NCBI GenBank assembly: GCA_029882355.1
Contig: JAOUKV010000022.1
Location: forward strand, 1-56,539
Origin: Gammaproteobacteria bacterium
GTDB lineage: Bacteria > Pseudomonadota > Gammaproteobacteria > SZUA-229
Reading direction: 5' to 3'
DNA length: 56,539 bases
Below the pieces are notes generated by a model. The model was not told where the DNA came from, ran no database searches, and saw only the letters and a program-made list of their open reading frames with translations. How positions within the stretch are numbered: the first letter of the stretch is position 1; each line of letters opens with the position of its first letter. The position numbers and the translations under genes were made by a program. Shown here in pieces: positions 45,163 to 53,590 of this stretch.

Positions 45163-47291
45163 TGAGACCGCCTTATCAGATTAAACATCAGCCTGTTATC
45201 TTCGCTATTTCTTGTTGTGCCATTCCATTGGTAGTGATTCAGACTGGCATTGAATGTGATCAAATAATAACGCCATTCAAGGTCTACACCTTCACTAATA
45301 TATTTGTCATCGTTTCCAAGACTATCATCTTGCTGCCGGTAACTCAGGTGGGGTTTAACTGTGATGCTGCTCGAGGGAATTCTTATATTCAGATTAGCAT
45401 TAGCGCTGACAGATGAAACTTCTGATATTGTGGTTTCTGACGAGCTCTGATTAGCGCTCATCGTTAATGTCGTTAGAGTTGAGAAGGCGTAGGATAAGTT
45501 CTGCTTGAAAGATCGAGATTGGGCAACATAATCGTTCAGACTGGTATGTTTGGTTTCTATACCCAGTCCCAATTTGAAAGATTCTTTTGTCAGATTGTAT
45601 GAGATACCCGACGTAGACTCTTTTGAGTTCGTTATTGGTAAAAAACCCGAAGGAAAGTAGACGTTGGTCAGGTTTTCAGGAGTCAAATTTGATGTTTGTT
45701 TGTTTTGTGATTGATTGTGGTAAATCCGTATGTTATCAAGATTAATACGGAAAAAATAGCCGTTGTGATCGGAGGTATTACCGGGTGACCAATGGCTATA
45801 ATTAATTGTCACCGCCTCATCAATACTGATGCTACCTCCGTCGATTCTATGGATTTCTGTGTAACCATTCGGAGATTGCGTGACAGTGTAATCAATATTT
45901 ATGTTATAGATTGAACTAGTAGTAGAGTTGATGACTTCGATAGTAGTAATATCAATGTATAATTGATTCAGAATAATAAGATCAATTTCAAAGTTATCAG
46001 TATAACCGAGTACATCTACTAATTGTGTTCCTCCTGATTGTTGCGTATTTAACCGGGAACCATTAATGCCGAGCGAGATAAGACTGTTTTTCATTGGTAG
46101 TTTCTTGTTATAGCTTGCACTGTATCGTGGTCCCTCAGTGGTTGACTTGCCACCAGTGCCAGCGTTATACCGACTAACATTACGTTGGTATCCTACCTGC
46201 GTTGTTAGGTTACTATAAAGCTGATGATTAAGATCAATGCTACTATTGTTATTGACAGTGTTAGTGGTTCGTTCTGTTTTACTGTAAGCATACTGGTAGG
46301 TACTGAATAATTTTTTGGTATGCTGAAGACGGAGATTTTCAGTTATCGACGTATTTTTATAAGCGCCAAAATCTTTTTGTTCTTTGTTCGCCAAACGGCT
46401 GCTAAGAGAGCTGCTCTTTCCCCAGTTAAATGCATGATTGATTTGTTCACGATTATAGCTATAGTGACGATCATAAATAAAATCGTTATAGTCCAGTCGC
46501 TCTATGTCCAGATTCATTTTACTACTACGACCACGGTAGTTTAGTCGTTTGATGCTGTCGTTGGTATGTAGCGGGTTTGCACTAAACCCTGATTCCTGAA
46601 CCCGGTCCTGTTCTCGTGTCGTGTATGAAATACTGGAGGGAAAATAAATATTTTTATGGTTGAGTGTTATCTGTTTGTTCCTCATTTCAAAGTCTGCTCG
46701 ACCACCCAATGATTCACTGGTGATACCAGTGGTTCTATCAAATCCAGCCGTTAGGCTTAAGGGTGTTTTTGCCCCATGTAGAAAGCTACTGTTAACAGCA
46801 TAGTTCAAAGTATTGCTGTCACTCTCACTAGTTGTATTATCAGTATTGATATAGTCAGACTGACTGAATGTTGGCCTTAGATCAAATGAAAGTGTTGCAA
46901 TCTTTTGGTCAAGCAGATGTATGCGTTTTTTAAAACTGAACTGCTCGCGATAGCGTAAGTCTTGTGAATCCTGAGTATTTCCAGGGCTGATTTCGGTATC
47001 GCGCCAACTACCATCAAACATAAAACGTGCATCCCAAAGCAGAGGTTCAGGTAAAAACCACTCTTCGGCTTTGGCCGTCGTTGGTATGGCTAATGTAGAA
47101 AATAGAAACAATGTGAAAGATATTTTTTGCCAGTTTACATATGTGAAAATTTGCCATATCTGGCACTTTAGGCATGGTGCAGCCAAGCTACATTCACAAA
47201 ACAGCTGCTTGTTAACATGCTCTATTGTGTCGAGAGCATGATCTAGGAACTGGGTCTTGTAGCTGCTGTTTTGTTGTGACAACGATTGCAT
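45159..47291 (-). CDS. Large outer-membrane beta-barrel candidate of the cytochrome operon
   Basis: 710 residues in the open frame. The export signal (KISFTLFLFSTLAIPTTAKA) lies at about residues 54-74, so the true start may be further downstream at a non-ATG codon; the upstream 50 residues contain CECS and CLKC, which I do not interpret. The mature part has alternating hydrophobic/polar beta strands rich in Asn, Ser, Thr and Tyr (for example ITLNHKNIYFPSSISYTTRE), like large porins such as MtrB or PioB that hold multiheme cytochromes across the outer membrane. The last residue is not a typical terminal Phe. It overlaps the neighbouring genes on both sides. Barrel identity is inferred from pattern and context. 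Confidence 0.72.
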   Translation of the reverse strand: MQSLSQQNSSYKTQFLDHALDTIEHVNKQLFCECSLAAPCLKCQIWQIFTYVNWQKISFTLFLFSTLAIPTTAKAEEWFLPEPLLWDARFMFDGSWRDTEISPGNTQDSQDLRYREQFSFKKRIHLLDQKIATLSFDLRPTFSQSDYINTDNTTSESDSNTLNYAVNSSFLHGAKTPLSLTAGFDRTTGITSESLGGRADFEMRNKQITLNHKNIYFPSSISYTTREQDRVQESGFSANPLHTNDSIKRLNYRGRSSKMNLDIERLDYNDFIYDRHYSYNREQINHAFNWGKSSSLSSRLANKEQKDFGAYKNTSITENLRLQHTKKLFSTYQYAYSKTERTTNTVNNNSSIDLNHQLYSNLTTQVGYQRNVSRYNAGTGGKSTTEGPRYSASYNKKLPMKNSLISLGINGSRLNTQQSGGTQLVDVLGYTDNFEIDLIILNQLYIDITTIEVINSTTSSIYNINIDYTVTQSPNGYTEIHRIDGGSISIDEAVTINYSHWSPGNTSDHNGYFFRINLDNIRIYHNQSQNKQTSNLTPENLTNVYFPSGFLPITNSKESTSGISYNLTKESFKLGLGIETKHTSLNDYVAQSRSFKQNLSYAFSTLTTLTMSANQSSSETTISEVSSVSANANLNIRIPSSSITVKPHLSYRQQDDSLGNDDKYISEGVDLEWRYYLITFNASLNHYQWNGTTRNSEDNRLMFNLIRRSQ

Positions 47292-47608
47292 GTATCAAAC
47301 CCAATTTTATAGGCTTCCTTGCCATTATGACATTGTCCACAGAGCTCACCCTGTTTAAATCTCTTCATACTCATATTGTTTGTTCCAACTTTCATTTTGA
47401 AGATTTTTTCATGACAAACAGAACAGCGATAACGGATACGGTGTTTCCAGTGTGGGAAGTGGGAAGAGGGTAGACCCTTAGCTGCCCCCTTTCCTTCATA
47501 AATAATATCACCAAAAATAATATCGCCGGGCGGAATGTTGCCGGCAAAAACGGGGTGATTGATGGTTAGGCTCAGCAAACATATTAGGGCTGAGGTAAAC
47601 AAGATCAT
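47243..47608 (-). CDS. Small triheme periplasmic cytochrome c
   Basis: 121 residues from the ATG at 47606-47608, with signal peptide MILFTSALICLLSLTINHPV ending at FAG. The open frame begins further upstream, but that would overlap the preceding gene by 85 bp. There are three CXXCH sites (CSVCH, CGQCH, CNRCH) with HFPHWKHRIRY before the first, resembling c7/c3-type cytochromes with bis-histidine hemes. It is probably a periplasmic electron shuttle. It ends 49 bp inside the start of the barrel frame, which itself suggests that the barrel start is further downstream. Confidence 0.85.
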   Translation of the reverse strand: MILFTSALICLLSLTINHPVFAGNIPPGDIIFGDIIYEGKGAAKGLPSSHFPHWKHRIRYRCSVCHEKIFKMKVGTNNMSMKRFKQGELCGQCHNGKEAYKIGFDTCNRCHNKTAATRPSS

Positions 47609-47631
47609 TTTATAGTGGCTATAGATCAACG

Positions 47632-48231
47632 TTATTTCCCTGCCATCGAGGTATGACAACGTGCACAATTCTCTGCAGTAGGCGCAAAAGAAACAGTACC
47701 ATGACAGAAGCCGCAATATTTACCAGCATTTATATCTTCCATGGTGATTTTTGTACCACGATAGCGAAATAGTTTAGGGTGGCAACTACTACAGTCCAGG
47801 TGCTTTGTATGTGTAGAATGTGGAAAAAAGGCGTCAGTACCTGGAAAAGGTCCCTTGAGGTAGAAATCAAACTTGAAAACAGGTTCAGGTTCGCGCGCTC
47901 CACCGATAGCACTACGTGGTTGAATAATTGACTGTTGTAATGCCAGTGCCCAATCACGCTGCCCTAGTTCATTTATGGGTAGCATTTTCTCAGCTTCTTC
48001 CCAGGATTTGGCATTTTCCATTTTTACTACCGATAACGGCACTGCCTCTGCTTTCGTTGCTTTCGCTACCTGACTATTAGCATTTACAGGTTGTTCACTA
48101 ATAGCTGTTTTAGATGGGGCAACTTTTTCTGGCGGTGGTGCTGGCAGATCAAAAAAAACAGAAAGTGTTTTCTGGCTGCAGGAGACCAATAAAAAAAGGA
48201 CAGGAAGGAGTATTACTAACCAACATTTCAT
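47632..48231 (-). CDS. Triheme lipoprotein cytochrome c
   Basis: 199 residues from the ATG at 48229-48231, chosen because AGGA is well spaced and the lipoprotein signal MKCWLVILLPVLFLLVSC begins there; the lipidated Cys is residue 18. A low-complexity spacer (LPAPPPEKVAPSKTAISEQP) leads to a C-terminal part with three CXXCH sites (CSSCH, CGFCH, CARCH). FPHSTHTKHLDCSSCH resembles the neighbouring triheme protein, so the two may be related. As a lipoprotein it is probably held at the outer membrane, near the barrel candidate, where it could pass electrons to or from the periplasmic cytochromes. Confidence 0.87.
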   Translation of the reverse strand: MKCWLVILLPVLFLLVSCSQKTLSVFFDLPAPPPEKVAPSKTAISEQPVNANSQVAKATKAEAVPLSVVKMENAKSWEEAEKMLPINELGQRDWALALQQSIIQPRSAIGGAREPEPVFKFDFYLKGPFPGTDAFFPHSTHTKHLDCSSCHPKLFRYRGTKITMEDINAGKYCGFCHGTVSFAPTAENCARCHTSMAGK

Positions 48232-48282
48232 ATCCTTCCTGTCCCACATTTGTCTCTACTTAGGTTCTTTTATGTTCTTATA

Positions 48283-48969
48283 TTACTTAATGTGGCATGT
48301 AGTGCACAACGTATCGATACCAACACGCAAGAATGTTGGATTAGTTGCTTCATGCGGGTTGTGGCAGCTGGCACATTCCACCTGATCTGAACCTGCGCCA
48401 TAAAGTTGCAAGGCCGCTTGCACCGATGCCACTGATTGAAACGCTGTGTCCTGAGTAGGGTCATAGGTAACGGATATAGGATGGTCACCAGTAAGTACAT
48501 TACCCAGATTGGTGACACCGGTAGGCATGGTGTCAGTAGTAGGCACGCCGTTCAGATTGAATGTCCAGCCCTGATCCGCACCAGCAGCAACATAGTTACC
48601 GGAACCTGCACCATTGATCAACTGATCAAAGCCAACTGTACCATCGTGGCATGTTAAACAGGCCAAAGAAATACTGGCGGGTGCGCCGGCGATGGTCATA
48701 TCCATGGTAGCACTGCTATACATGGTATAAGTAGCTGCCGAAGAGCCTCTGTTCCATAATGGCGCTGGTCCACCGGTTTCGGTGTGCGGTGAATGGCAGA
48801 AGCCGCAAACAAATGCGGTTGCTTCTGTGCTGAGATTGTTAACTTTGTCGGTCTGCGTACTGGACAGGTTGTGCTTGGTGGCAGCCACATCATCGACTGC
48901 ATATACCAGAGAACTTGACCCTATCGATAGCAAGGCAACAAGTGGTATTGTCCGAAATAGTATTTTCAT
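48283..48969 (-). CDS. Tetraheme c-type cytochrome
   Basis: 228 residues. The signal peptide MKILFRTIPLVALLSIGSSS ends near LVYA (residue 24). Four CXXCH sites are present: CGFCH (from 55), CLTCH, CASCH and CTTCH. The first and third are in doubled-CXXCH-like contexts (CGFCHSPH, CASCHNPHEATN). TGDHPISVTYDP also occurs in similar form in the undecaheme protein (DDHPISFVYDS), suggesting common ancestry with its N-terminal half. Its start overlaps the NHL gene by 4 bp. Probably a secreted or periplasmic electron carrier. Confidence 0.92.
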   Translation of the reverse strand: MKILFRTIPLVALLSIGSSSLVYAVDDVAATKHNLSSTQTDKVNNLSTEATAFVCGFCHSPHTETGGPAPLWNRGSSAATYTMYSSATMDMTIAGAPASISLACLTCHDGTVGFDQLINGAGSGNYVAAGADQGWTFNLNGVPTTDTMPTGVTNLGNVLTGDHPISVTYDPTQDTAFQSVASVQAALQLYGAGSDQVECASCHNPHEATNPTFLRVGIDTLCTTCHIK

Positions 48970-50159
48970 GATTCTTTCTCCTGATCATTGTGATCATGTT
49001 TTTGAGTGATTTTCCCTGATGCTGCCGTATCTCCATTCGCGCTATTTTTATTTAATGTTTCTAAGTTTTCTTTTTTTAGGTACTGGAATACCTGAATCCG
49101 GAAATTGTACTGGTCAGCAACATAGATTCTGTCCTGTTGATCAATGTATAGACCGGCTGGCAAGATGAAGTGTCCTGGCTCACTGCCATGAGTACCTACA
49201 TCTAGCAGAAGTGTTCCTTCATTATCGAAGATTTGAATATTATTAAATGCCGCATCTGCGACATAGATGTGCCCCAATGAGTTAACCGCAATACCTTTTG
49301 GTCGAACGAACTTCCCGCGACCATCACCATTCTCACCAAATGTTTTGTGTAGTGTTCCATCTGGCTTCAGAATTTGAATACGGAAATTCATACTATCTGT
49401 AACATAAAGATTTCCACTGCTGCTTAATGCAATATTGGTGGGCCAGTTAAATTCTTCTGGTTTTTCGCCACGCTTACCGAGAGTGTCAATATGCTCACCA
49501 GCTTTGTTATAGACCACAATATGGTGTGCTTTGCTGTCAACAACATAAACACGATTGCGTTCGTCATCTACCGCGATTCCAATTGGTCGATCTAGTTCAC
49601 CTTTTTGACCCATGGCGCGAAGAAACTCCCCATCTGTATCGAACACAACCACGCGTTGTTTGACTGAGTCAGTGACATAGATATTGCCCTGACCGTCAGA
49701 TGTGATACCCAAAGGTTTTGCAAGTATGCCTTTACCATGGGTGCCCCATATGGAAAATGATTTATTTTGTTCATCAAAAACCAGCACCTTTCCCCAGCCA
49801 CTGTCGGCAACGAAGACACGTTCTTTGTTATCCACATGAACAGCATAGGGCTTTTTTAGTTGACGCCCGGATTCGGCTGGCTGACCAAGCAGACTGCTGC
49901 GCAGGCTAGACATAGTTGATTTTGGGGTAATGATTTGATCTTCAGAATGTAATGTACGGACAAATTTGATACGTGGCTGCTCAGGAGGTAATGGCCAGAC
50001 AAGTTCGGAGGTGTCCTTGATTGTGTTGGAGCTTGTTGGAGTGGAAGTCGCACAGCCCAGCATTGCCCCTGTGCCTGTAAGAATGACAAACAACATTAAA
50101 GGGCGTACACATCCGCTAGAAAACGAATGTTGAAATAACAGTGGGTGTCCAAAGATCAT
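48966..50159 (-). CDS. NHL-repeat propeller lipoprotein (first gene of the leftward operon)
   Basis: 397 residues. The N terminus has a lipoprotein-type signal with lipobox AMLGC (Cys about residue 36); the ATG at 50159 or the in-frame ATG at 50096 could be the start. The leader LVWPLPPEQPRIKFVRTLHS is paralogous to the NHL protein at 44-45 kb. NHL blades follow, for example KPLGITSDGQGNIYVTDSVK, WPTNIALSSSGNLYVTDSMN, RPKGIAVNSLGHIYVADAAF and LPAGLYIDQQDRIYVADQYN, and a charged His/Lys-rich tail. It probably acts at the outer membrane as a binding propeller. It is the promoter-proximal gene of the leftward run. Confidence 0.9.
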   Translation of the reverse strand: MIFGHPLLFQHSFSSGCVRPLMLFVILTGTGAMLGCATSTPTSSNTIKDTSELVWPLPPEQPRIKFVRTLHSEDQIITPKSTMSSLRSSLLGQPAESGRQLKKPYAVHVDNKERVFVADSGWGKVLVFDEQNKSFSIWGTHGKGILAKPLGITSDGQGNIYVTDSVKQRVVVFDTDGEFLRAMGQKGELDRPIGIAVDDERNRVYVVDSKAHHIVVYNKAGEHIDTLGKRGEKPEEFNWPTNIALSSSGNLYVTDSMNFRIQILKPDGTLHKTFGENGDGRGKFVRPKGIAVNSLGHIYVADAAFNNIQIFDNEGTLLLDVGTHGSEPGHFILPAGLYIDQQDRIYVADQYNFRIQVFQYLKKENLETLNKNSANGDTAASGKITQKHDHNDQEKES

Positions 50160-50362
50160 AAGTGTCTAACTTTCCATGAAAAAATATGTTGCCATTTGTT
50201 TTTTCTATCTCTACAGTACTTATAACACAAAATAGCACAATAAAAAAAGGTATTTGATTTAGAATTGATCTATGTCACACCCTTAAAGTTTATAATTGTT
50301 TTACAAGTTAATAAGTGTAAGTTATTGTACCATCGAAGCTGGGCGCTCAAGGAGTTATCACG
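50160..50362. promoter_or_regulatory. Divergent control region between the two cytochrome operons
   Basis: A 203-bp AT-rich gap. Leftward, TATAAG (complement at 50219-50224) is a possible -10 element with a poor -35. Rightward there is a better promoter (separate entry). The CACACCCTTAAAG area has no operator that I recognise. Shared control of both operons is an inference from position. Confidence 0.5.
50300..50328 (+). promoter_or_regulatory. Candidate sigma-70 promoter of the rightward cytochrome operon
   Basis: TTTACA (50300-50305) and TATTGT (50323-50328) lie 17 bp apart, 34 bp before the PPIase start codon. Five of six and four of six consensus positions match. Confidence 0.4.
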
Positions 50363-51355
50363 TTGGATAAAGCTTTTACTAATCTGGTTATCAAGTATTG
50401 TTTACCGCATTATCTTATTTTTTTGATTATGATGATGTCTGCTGTGCAAGCTAATGCCTCTAAACCTGAAGTGGTGCTAATAGTGGGTGAGGAGCATTTT
50501 CTACGTTTTGAGCTTGATGAAGTTATTAACAGTTTTGTGCCCTCGGCGGTGTTTCATGGCGGCATTACTAAAGAAAAGCGTGAAAAATATATCCCACGTG
50601 CTCTGGATGTGTTGATCGATCGTGCACTGTTGTATAGAGGTGCACAGCAGTCAGGTATTCATGTTGATGCATCAGAAATCGACGCAGTTGTGGGCAAAAA
50701 TATTAAGAAATTTGGCTCGAAGGAGAAGTTTGAAGCTGCGGTTAGAGATAGTGGATTAACATTAGAGCGTTTTAAGCATCGAATTATTCAGCAAAATGCG
50801 ATTAACCAATATGTTCAAGCGAAATTGGTCGATCAATCCCGTTACAGTGAAAAAGAATTACGCGATTACTATGATGGTCACCCACAGGAGTTCCGTCAAC
50901 CTGAATCCGTTGGACTGTGGCATATCACGCTAAAAGTAAAACCAAATGCTCCTGAATCCATCTGGATAGAAAAGAAAGATCTGGCCAATGAGATAATAAA
51001 GCGCGCAAAAAATGGTGAGGATTTTGCGATGTTGGCAAGTAAATATTCAGATGACGATTATCGGGTTAAAGGTGGGTGGATTGGCTATATGCATAAGGGG
51101 CGCCTTTTGCCGGCACTTGAGGAACAGGCATTTATTTTAAAGAAAGGCGAGGTTGCAGAGCCGATTCGTTCATTGCAGGGATATCATGTGATCAAAGCGG
51201 GGGAGCGAAAACAGGCTGGGAATATTTCATTCGATGAAGCCAGTGTTGGGCTCAGGCAACGACTTGAGAAAATGCGTTTTGAGAAACTGAGATCTGAGTT
51301 ACTAAACAAGCTCAGGAAGGGTGTTGAGATTAAGGTGTTGACTGGTAAGGCATAA
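50363..51355 (+). CDS. Parvulin-type peptidyl-prolyl isomerase (SurA/PrsA-like)
   Basis: 330 residues, starting at TTG 50363 after a strong Shine-Dalgarno AAGGAG (50349-50354, 8 bp before). The signal peptide region HYLIFLIMMMSAVQANA is followed by an N-terminal SurA-like helical domain (VLIDRALLYRGAQQSGIHVD, FKHRIIQQNAINQYVQAKLV) and a parvulin domain (about 165-275: VGLWHITLKVKPNAPE, FAMLASKYSDDDYRVKGGWI, EVAEPIRSLQGYHVIKAGER). It is a periplasmic folding helper, probably for the large exported cytochromes, barrel or propellers of this cluster. First gene of the rightward operon. Confidence 0.9.
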   Translation: MDKAFTNLVIKYCLPHYLIFLIMMMSAVQANASKPEVVLIVGEEHFLRFELDEVINSFVPSAVFHGGITKEKREKYIPRALDVLIDRALLYRGAQQSGIHVDASEIDAVVGKNIKKFGSKEKFEAAVRDSGLTLERFKHRIIQQNAINQYVQAKLVDQSRYSEKELRDYYDGHPQEFRQPESVGLWHITLKVKPNAPESIWIEKKDLANEIIKRAKNGEDFAMLASKYSDDDYRVKGGWIGYMHKGRLLPALEEQAFILKKGEVAEPIRSLQGYHVIKAGERKQAGNISFDEASVGLRQRLEKMRFEKLRSELLNKLRKGVEIKVLTGKA

Positions 51356-51418
51356 CAACGGTCAATTTATCCATCATTATTTTTTGTACTACGAATTTTT
51401 CGAGACAAATAACAAAGC

Positions 51419-52420
51419 ATGGTTAAGATAAGACGATACAGCATTGATGTTAACACGGCCATACAAGCATTAGTTGGCTTGGTGATGGTGTTTACAATGT
51501 TATCGGTTGCGAATGCTGAACAATTATTAAAGCACCCAGAAAAAATACAGCACTTATTAGAACAAAAGAAAATTACCGAAAAACAGATTCCTAATCCTCA
51601 TTGGCATGCCAATGGTTGTATATCCTGTCATACAGATGAAGTAGGCAGCAATAATAATCTTAGAACAAATAATATCGTTGAGCTCTGTCACAATTGTCAC
51701 TTGACGAGCGAGTCACATTCGATAATCCACCCGGTTAATGTAACTCCTGGCAATAAAATGCTTCGTCGTATGCCTGCAGAATTATTAGAAGCCATCAAAA
51801 AATCCAGTGGAGAGGTGGATTGTCTAACCTGTCATGATGCTGTGCAAGCATGTAGTGAAGGCAGAGAAAACGTACAAACGATAAATCCGCAATTTTTTCG
51901 TGGCGGTAATTATCAGGACGATAGGACACGGTTGTGTTTTTATTGCCATGACAAAGGTCAGCATGAACGGTTTAACCCCCATAAGCAGACTGCAGCGGAT
52001 GGAAATATAAAAAAAGAACCCTGTTATGTTTGTCATAAAACCATGCCGGATGGAGAGCATGTCACTAATATTGGACAGCTCAATTTTAACGTTGAAGATG
52101 ATTACTCCTCTGTGGAGGATGATTATTCATTGATGTGTAATGGCTGCCATCCATGGAAGCCCCATCCTGGCGGATCTTTTTCATTTAAGACGAGCAAGGT
52201 AGTCGATCATCTTGTTGTTCCATCTGACAAGATCATGCGCCAGCTTCAGGATAGTAAGATTTATTTACCACTGCAACCAGGAACCCAGCGAGTTTTCTGT
52301 GGAACTTGTCACAATGCTCATGATAAAGGGGTAATCAAACGTGCCATTGCTGCTCAAGGTGCCGGAAGTAAGAATTTTCTACGAGATCAGAATTTGTGTG
52401 TGCACTGTCATGCAAAATAG
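51419..52420 (+). CDS. Octaheme c-type cytochrome
   Basis: 333 residues with a signal region near residues 15-34 (AIQALVGLVMVFTMLSVANA). Eight CXXCH sites: CISCH, CHNCH, CLTCH, CFYCH, CYVCH, CNGCH, CGTCH and CVHCH, the last at the very C terminus. Short histidine-rich segments (NPHWHANG, HERFNPHKQTAADG, PHPGGSF) could give axial ligands. A short in-frame duplication (VEDDYSSVEDDYS, about residues 222-234) lies between hemes 5 and 6. Periplasmic, soluble. It could link the inner-membrane part to the outer-membrane part of the conduit. Confidence 0.9.
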   Translation: MVKIRRYSIDVNTAIQALVGLVMVFTMLSVANAEQLLKHPEKIQHLLEQKKITEKQIPNPHWHANGCISCHTDEVGSNNNLRTNNIVELCHNCHLTSESHSIIHPVNVTPGNKMLRRMPAELLEAIKKSSGEVDCLTCHDAVQACSEGRENVQTINPQFFRGGNYQDDRTRLCFYCHDKGQHERFNPHKQTAADGNIKKEPCYVCHKTMPDGEHVTNIGQLNFNVEDDYSSVEDDYSLMCNGCHPWKPHPGGSFSFKTSKVVDHLVVPSDKIMRQLQDSKIYLPLQPGTQRVFCGTCHNAHDKGVIKRAIAAQGAGSKNFLRDQNLCVHCHAK

Positions 52421-52435
52421 AGGCACTGGAAAAAA

Positions 52436-53572
52436 ATGATAGCAAATAAAGGACGGTACAGAGGCAAATATGTTTTGGCAATTAATCTGATGCTAGTGCT
52501 GTTTTCGACTTTCTTTTTAACGCCAGCCATAGCCTTTGAGGATGACGAGGGGTGTCTTATATGCCATAAATATCCGATGATGGCTCGAGTTACTGATGAC
52601 GGGGTGCTGCGATCTTATTATGTAATGCCGCATATTTTTGGGCGCACTGTTCATCGAAATGTACCCTGTCGGGATTGTCATTCTTATATAAAGGAACTAC
52701 CTCATAAGCCGGTTACGGAGGGTGTTACCTGTAACGCTGAATGCCACTCCATCAAGAACCCAGCCACGGGCAAACAGTTTAGTCATAAGCTAATTTATGA
52801 TTCCTATATCAAGAGTACTCATGGCAGAAAGAAAGTAGCTGAAGGCCTCGATGCCGATAAGCCTTATTGTATAAGCTGTCACACCAACCCGCTTTATAAT
52901 CCTGATGAAGACAAACCGCCGAAACATATCGTCGATCGGTGCGTTATATGTCATGAAAAACGCGACTTTGTTGAGCGGTGGTATAGTCATACCAGTCGAC
53001 GAATACGTGAGGTTAAGCGTTCGTCCAAAGAAGTTTTTGAGTTATGTTCATCTTGCCATGAGAACAAGGAAATGTTGGACAGGCATGTTAAGCAGGCGAA
53101 AGAAGAAGGACGAGAGCTGGGTAAAAAATTTCCAATCGCAGCCGAATCCTATAAGGAAAGTTTTCATGGCAAGCTGACGCGTTTAGGCTTTAATAAAACG
53201 GCAAGTTGTCTGGATTGTCATGCAAGGCAGAAAGATTATTTTAGAAGTGTGCATGAAATACGGCCATCACGTGATCCTGATTCACCGACACATAAGAATA
53301 ACAAGGTTGAAACCTGTCAGCGATGTCATGTTCATGCGGATGAGAATTATGTGGCACTGGATCCTCATCCCAGTAGTAAACGGGAAGACAACTTATTCAA
53401 GTATTATGCTGAAATGATCTACAACATTGTGGGTGTTGCAGTCATTGCAATGCTGGTCGGTATGTCGCTTCTGGAAACGATAGGAAGAAGGCGTGATGGT
53501 ATTGCATGGCGACTATCTCATGGCAGTACCTGGCGAAGGAAAAGTCGAAGAGGGAGAGACCGAGTTGAATAA
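52436..53572 (+). CDS. Membrane-anchored multiheme cytochrome c (7 CXXCH + 1 CX3CH)
   Basis: 378 residues. The signal peptide ends at AIA (residue 33). Heme sites: CLICH (40), CRDCH, CX3CH CNAECH (99-104), CISCH, CVICH, CSSCH, CLDCH and CQRCH. A C-terminal membrane span (about 328-350, MIYNIVGVAVIAMLVGMSLL) and a very basic cytoplasmic tail (WRRKSRRGRDR) anchor it to the inner membrane. The cytochrome b follows after 18 bp, so the two probably form a quinol-linked complex, as seen in other cytochrome c/b pairs. The CX3CH site may need its own lyase handling or could be unused. Confidence 0.9.
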   Translation: MIANKGRYRGKYVLAINLMLVLFSTFFLTPAIAFEDDEGCLICHKYPMMARVTDDGVLRSYYVMPHIFGRTVHRNVPCRDCHSYIKELPHKPVTEGVTCNAECHSIKNPATGKQFSHKLIYDSYIKSTHGRKKVAEGLDADKPYCISCHTNPLYNPDEDKPPKHIVDRCVICHEKRDFVERWYSHTSRRIREVKRSSKEVFELCSSCHENKEMLDRHVKQAKEEGRELGKKFPIAAESYKESFHGKLTRLGFNKTASCLDCHARQKDYFRSVHEIRPSRDPDSPTHKNNKVETCQRCHVHADENYVALDPHPSSKREDNLFKYYAEMIYNIVGVAVIAMLVGMSLLETIGRRRDGIAWRLSHGSTWRRKSRRGRDRVE

Positions 53573-53590
53573 CATACAGAATCTATACAC

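Noticed and set aside
47609-47716. N-terminal extension of the small triheme cytochrome frame
   Set aside because: It would overlap the lipoprotein cytochrome gene by 85 bp and place 36 residues before the signal peptide; the ATG at 47606-47608 starts the signal directly.
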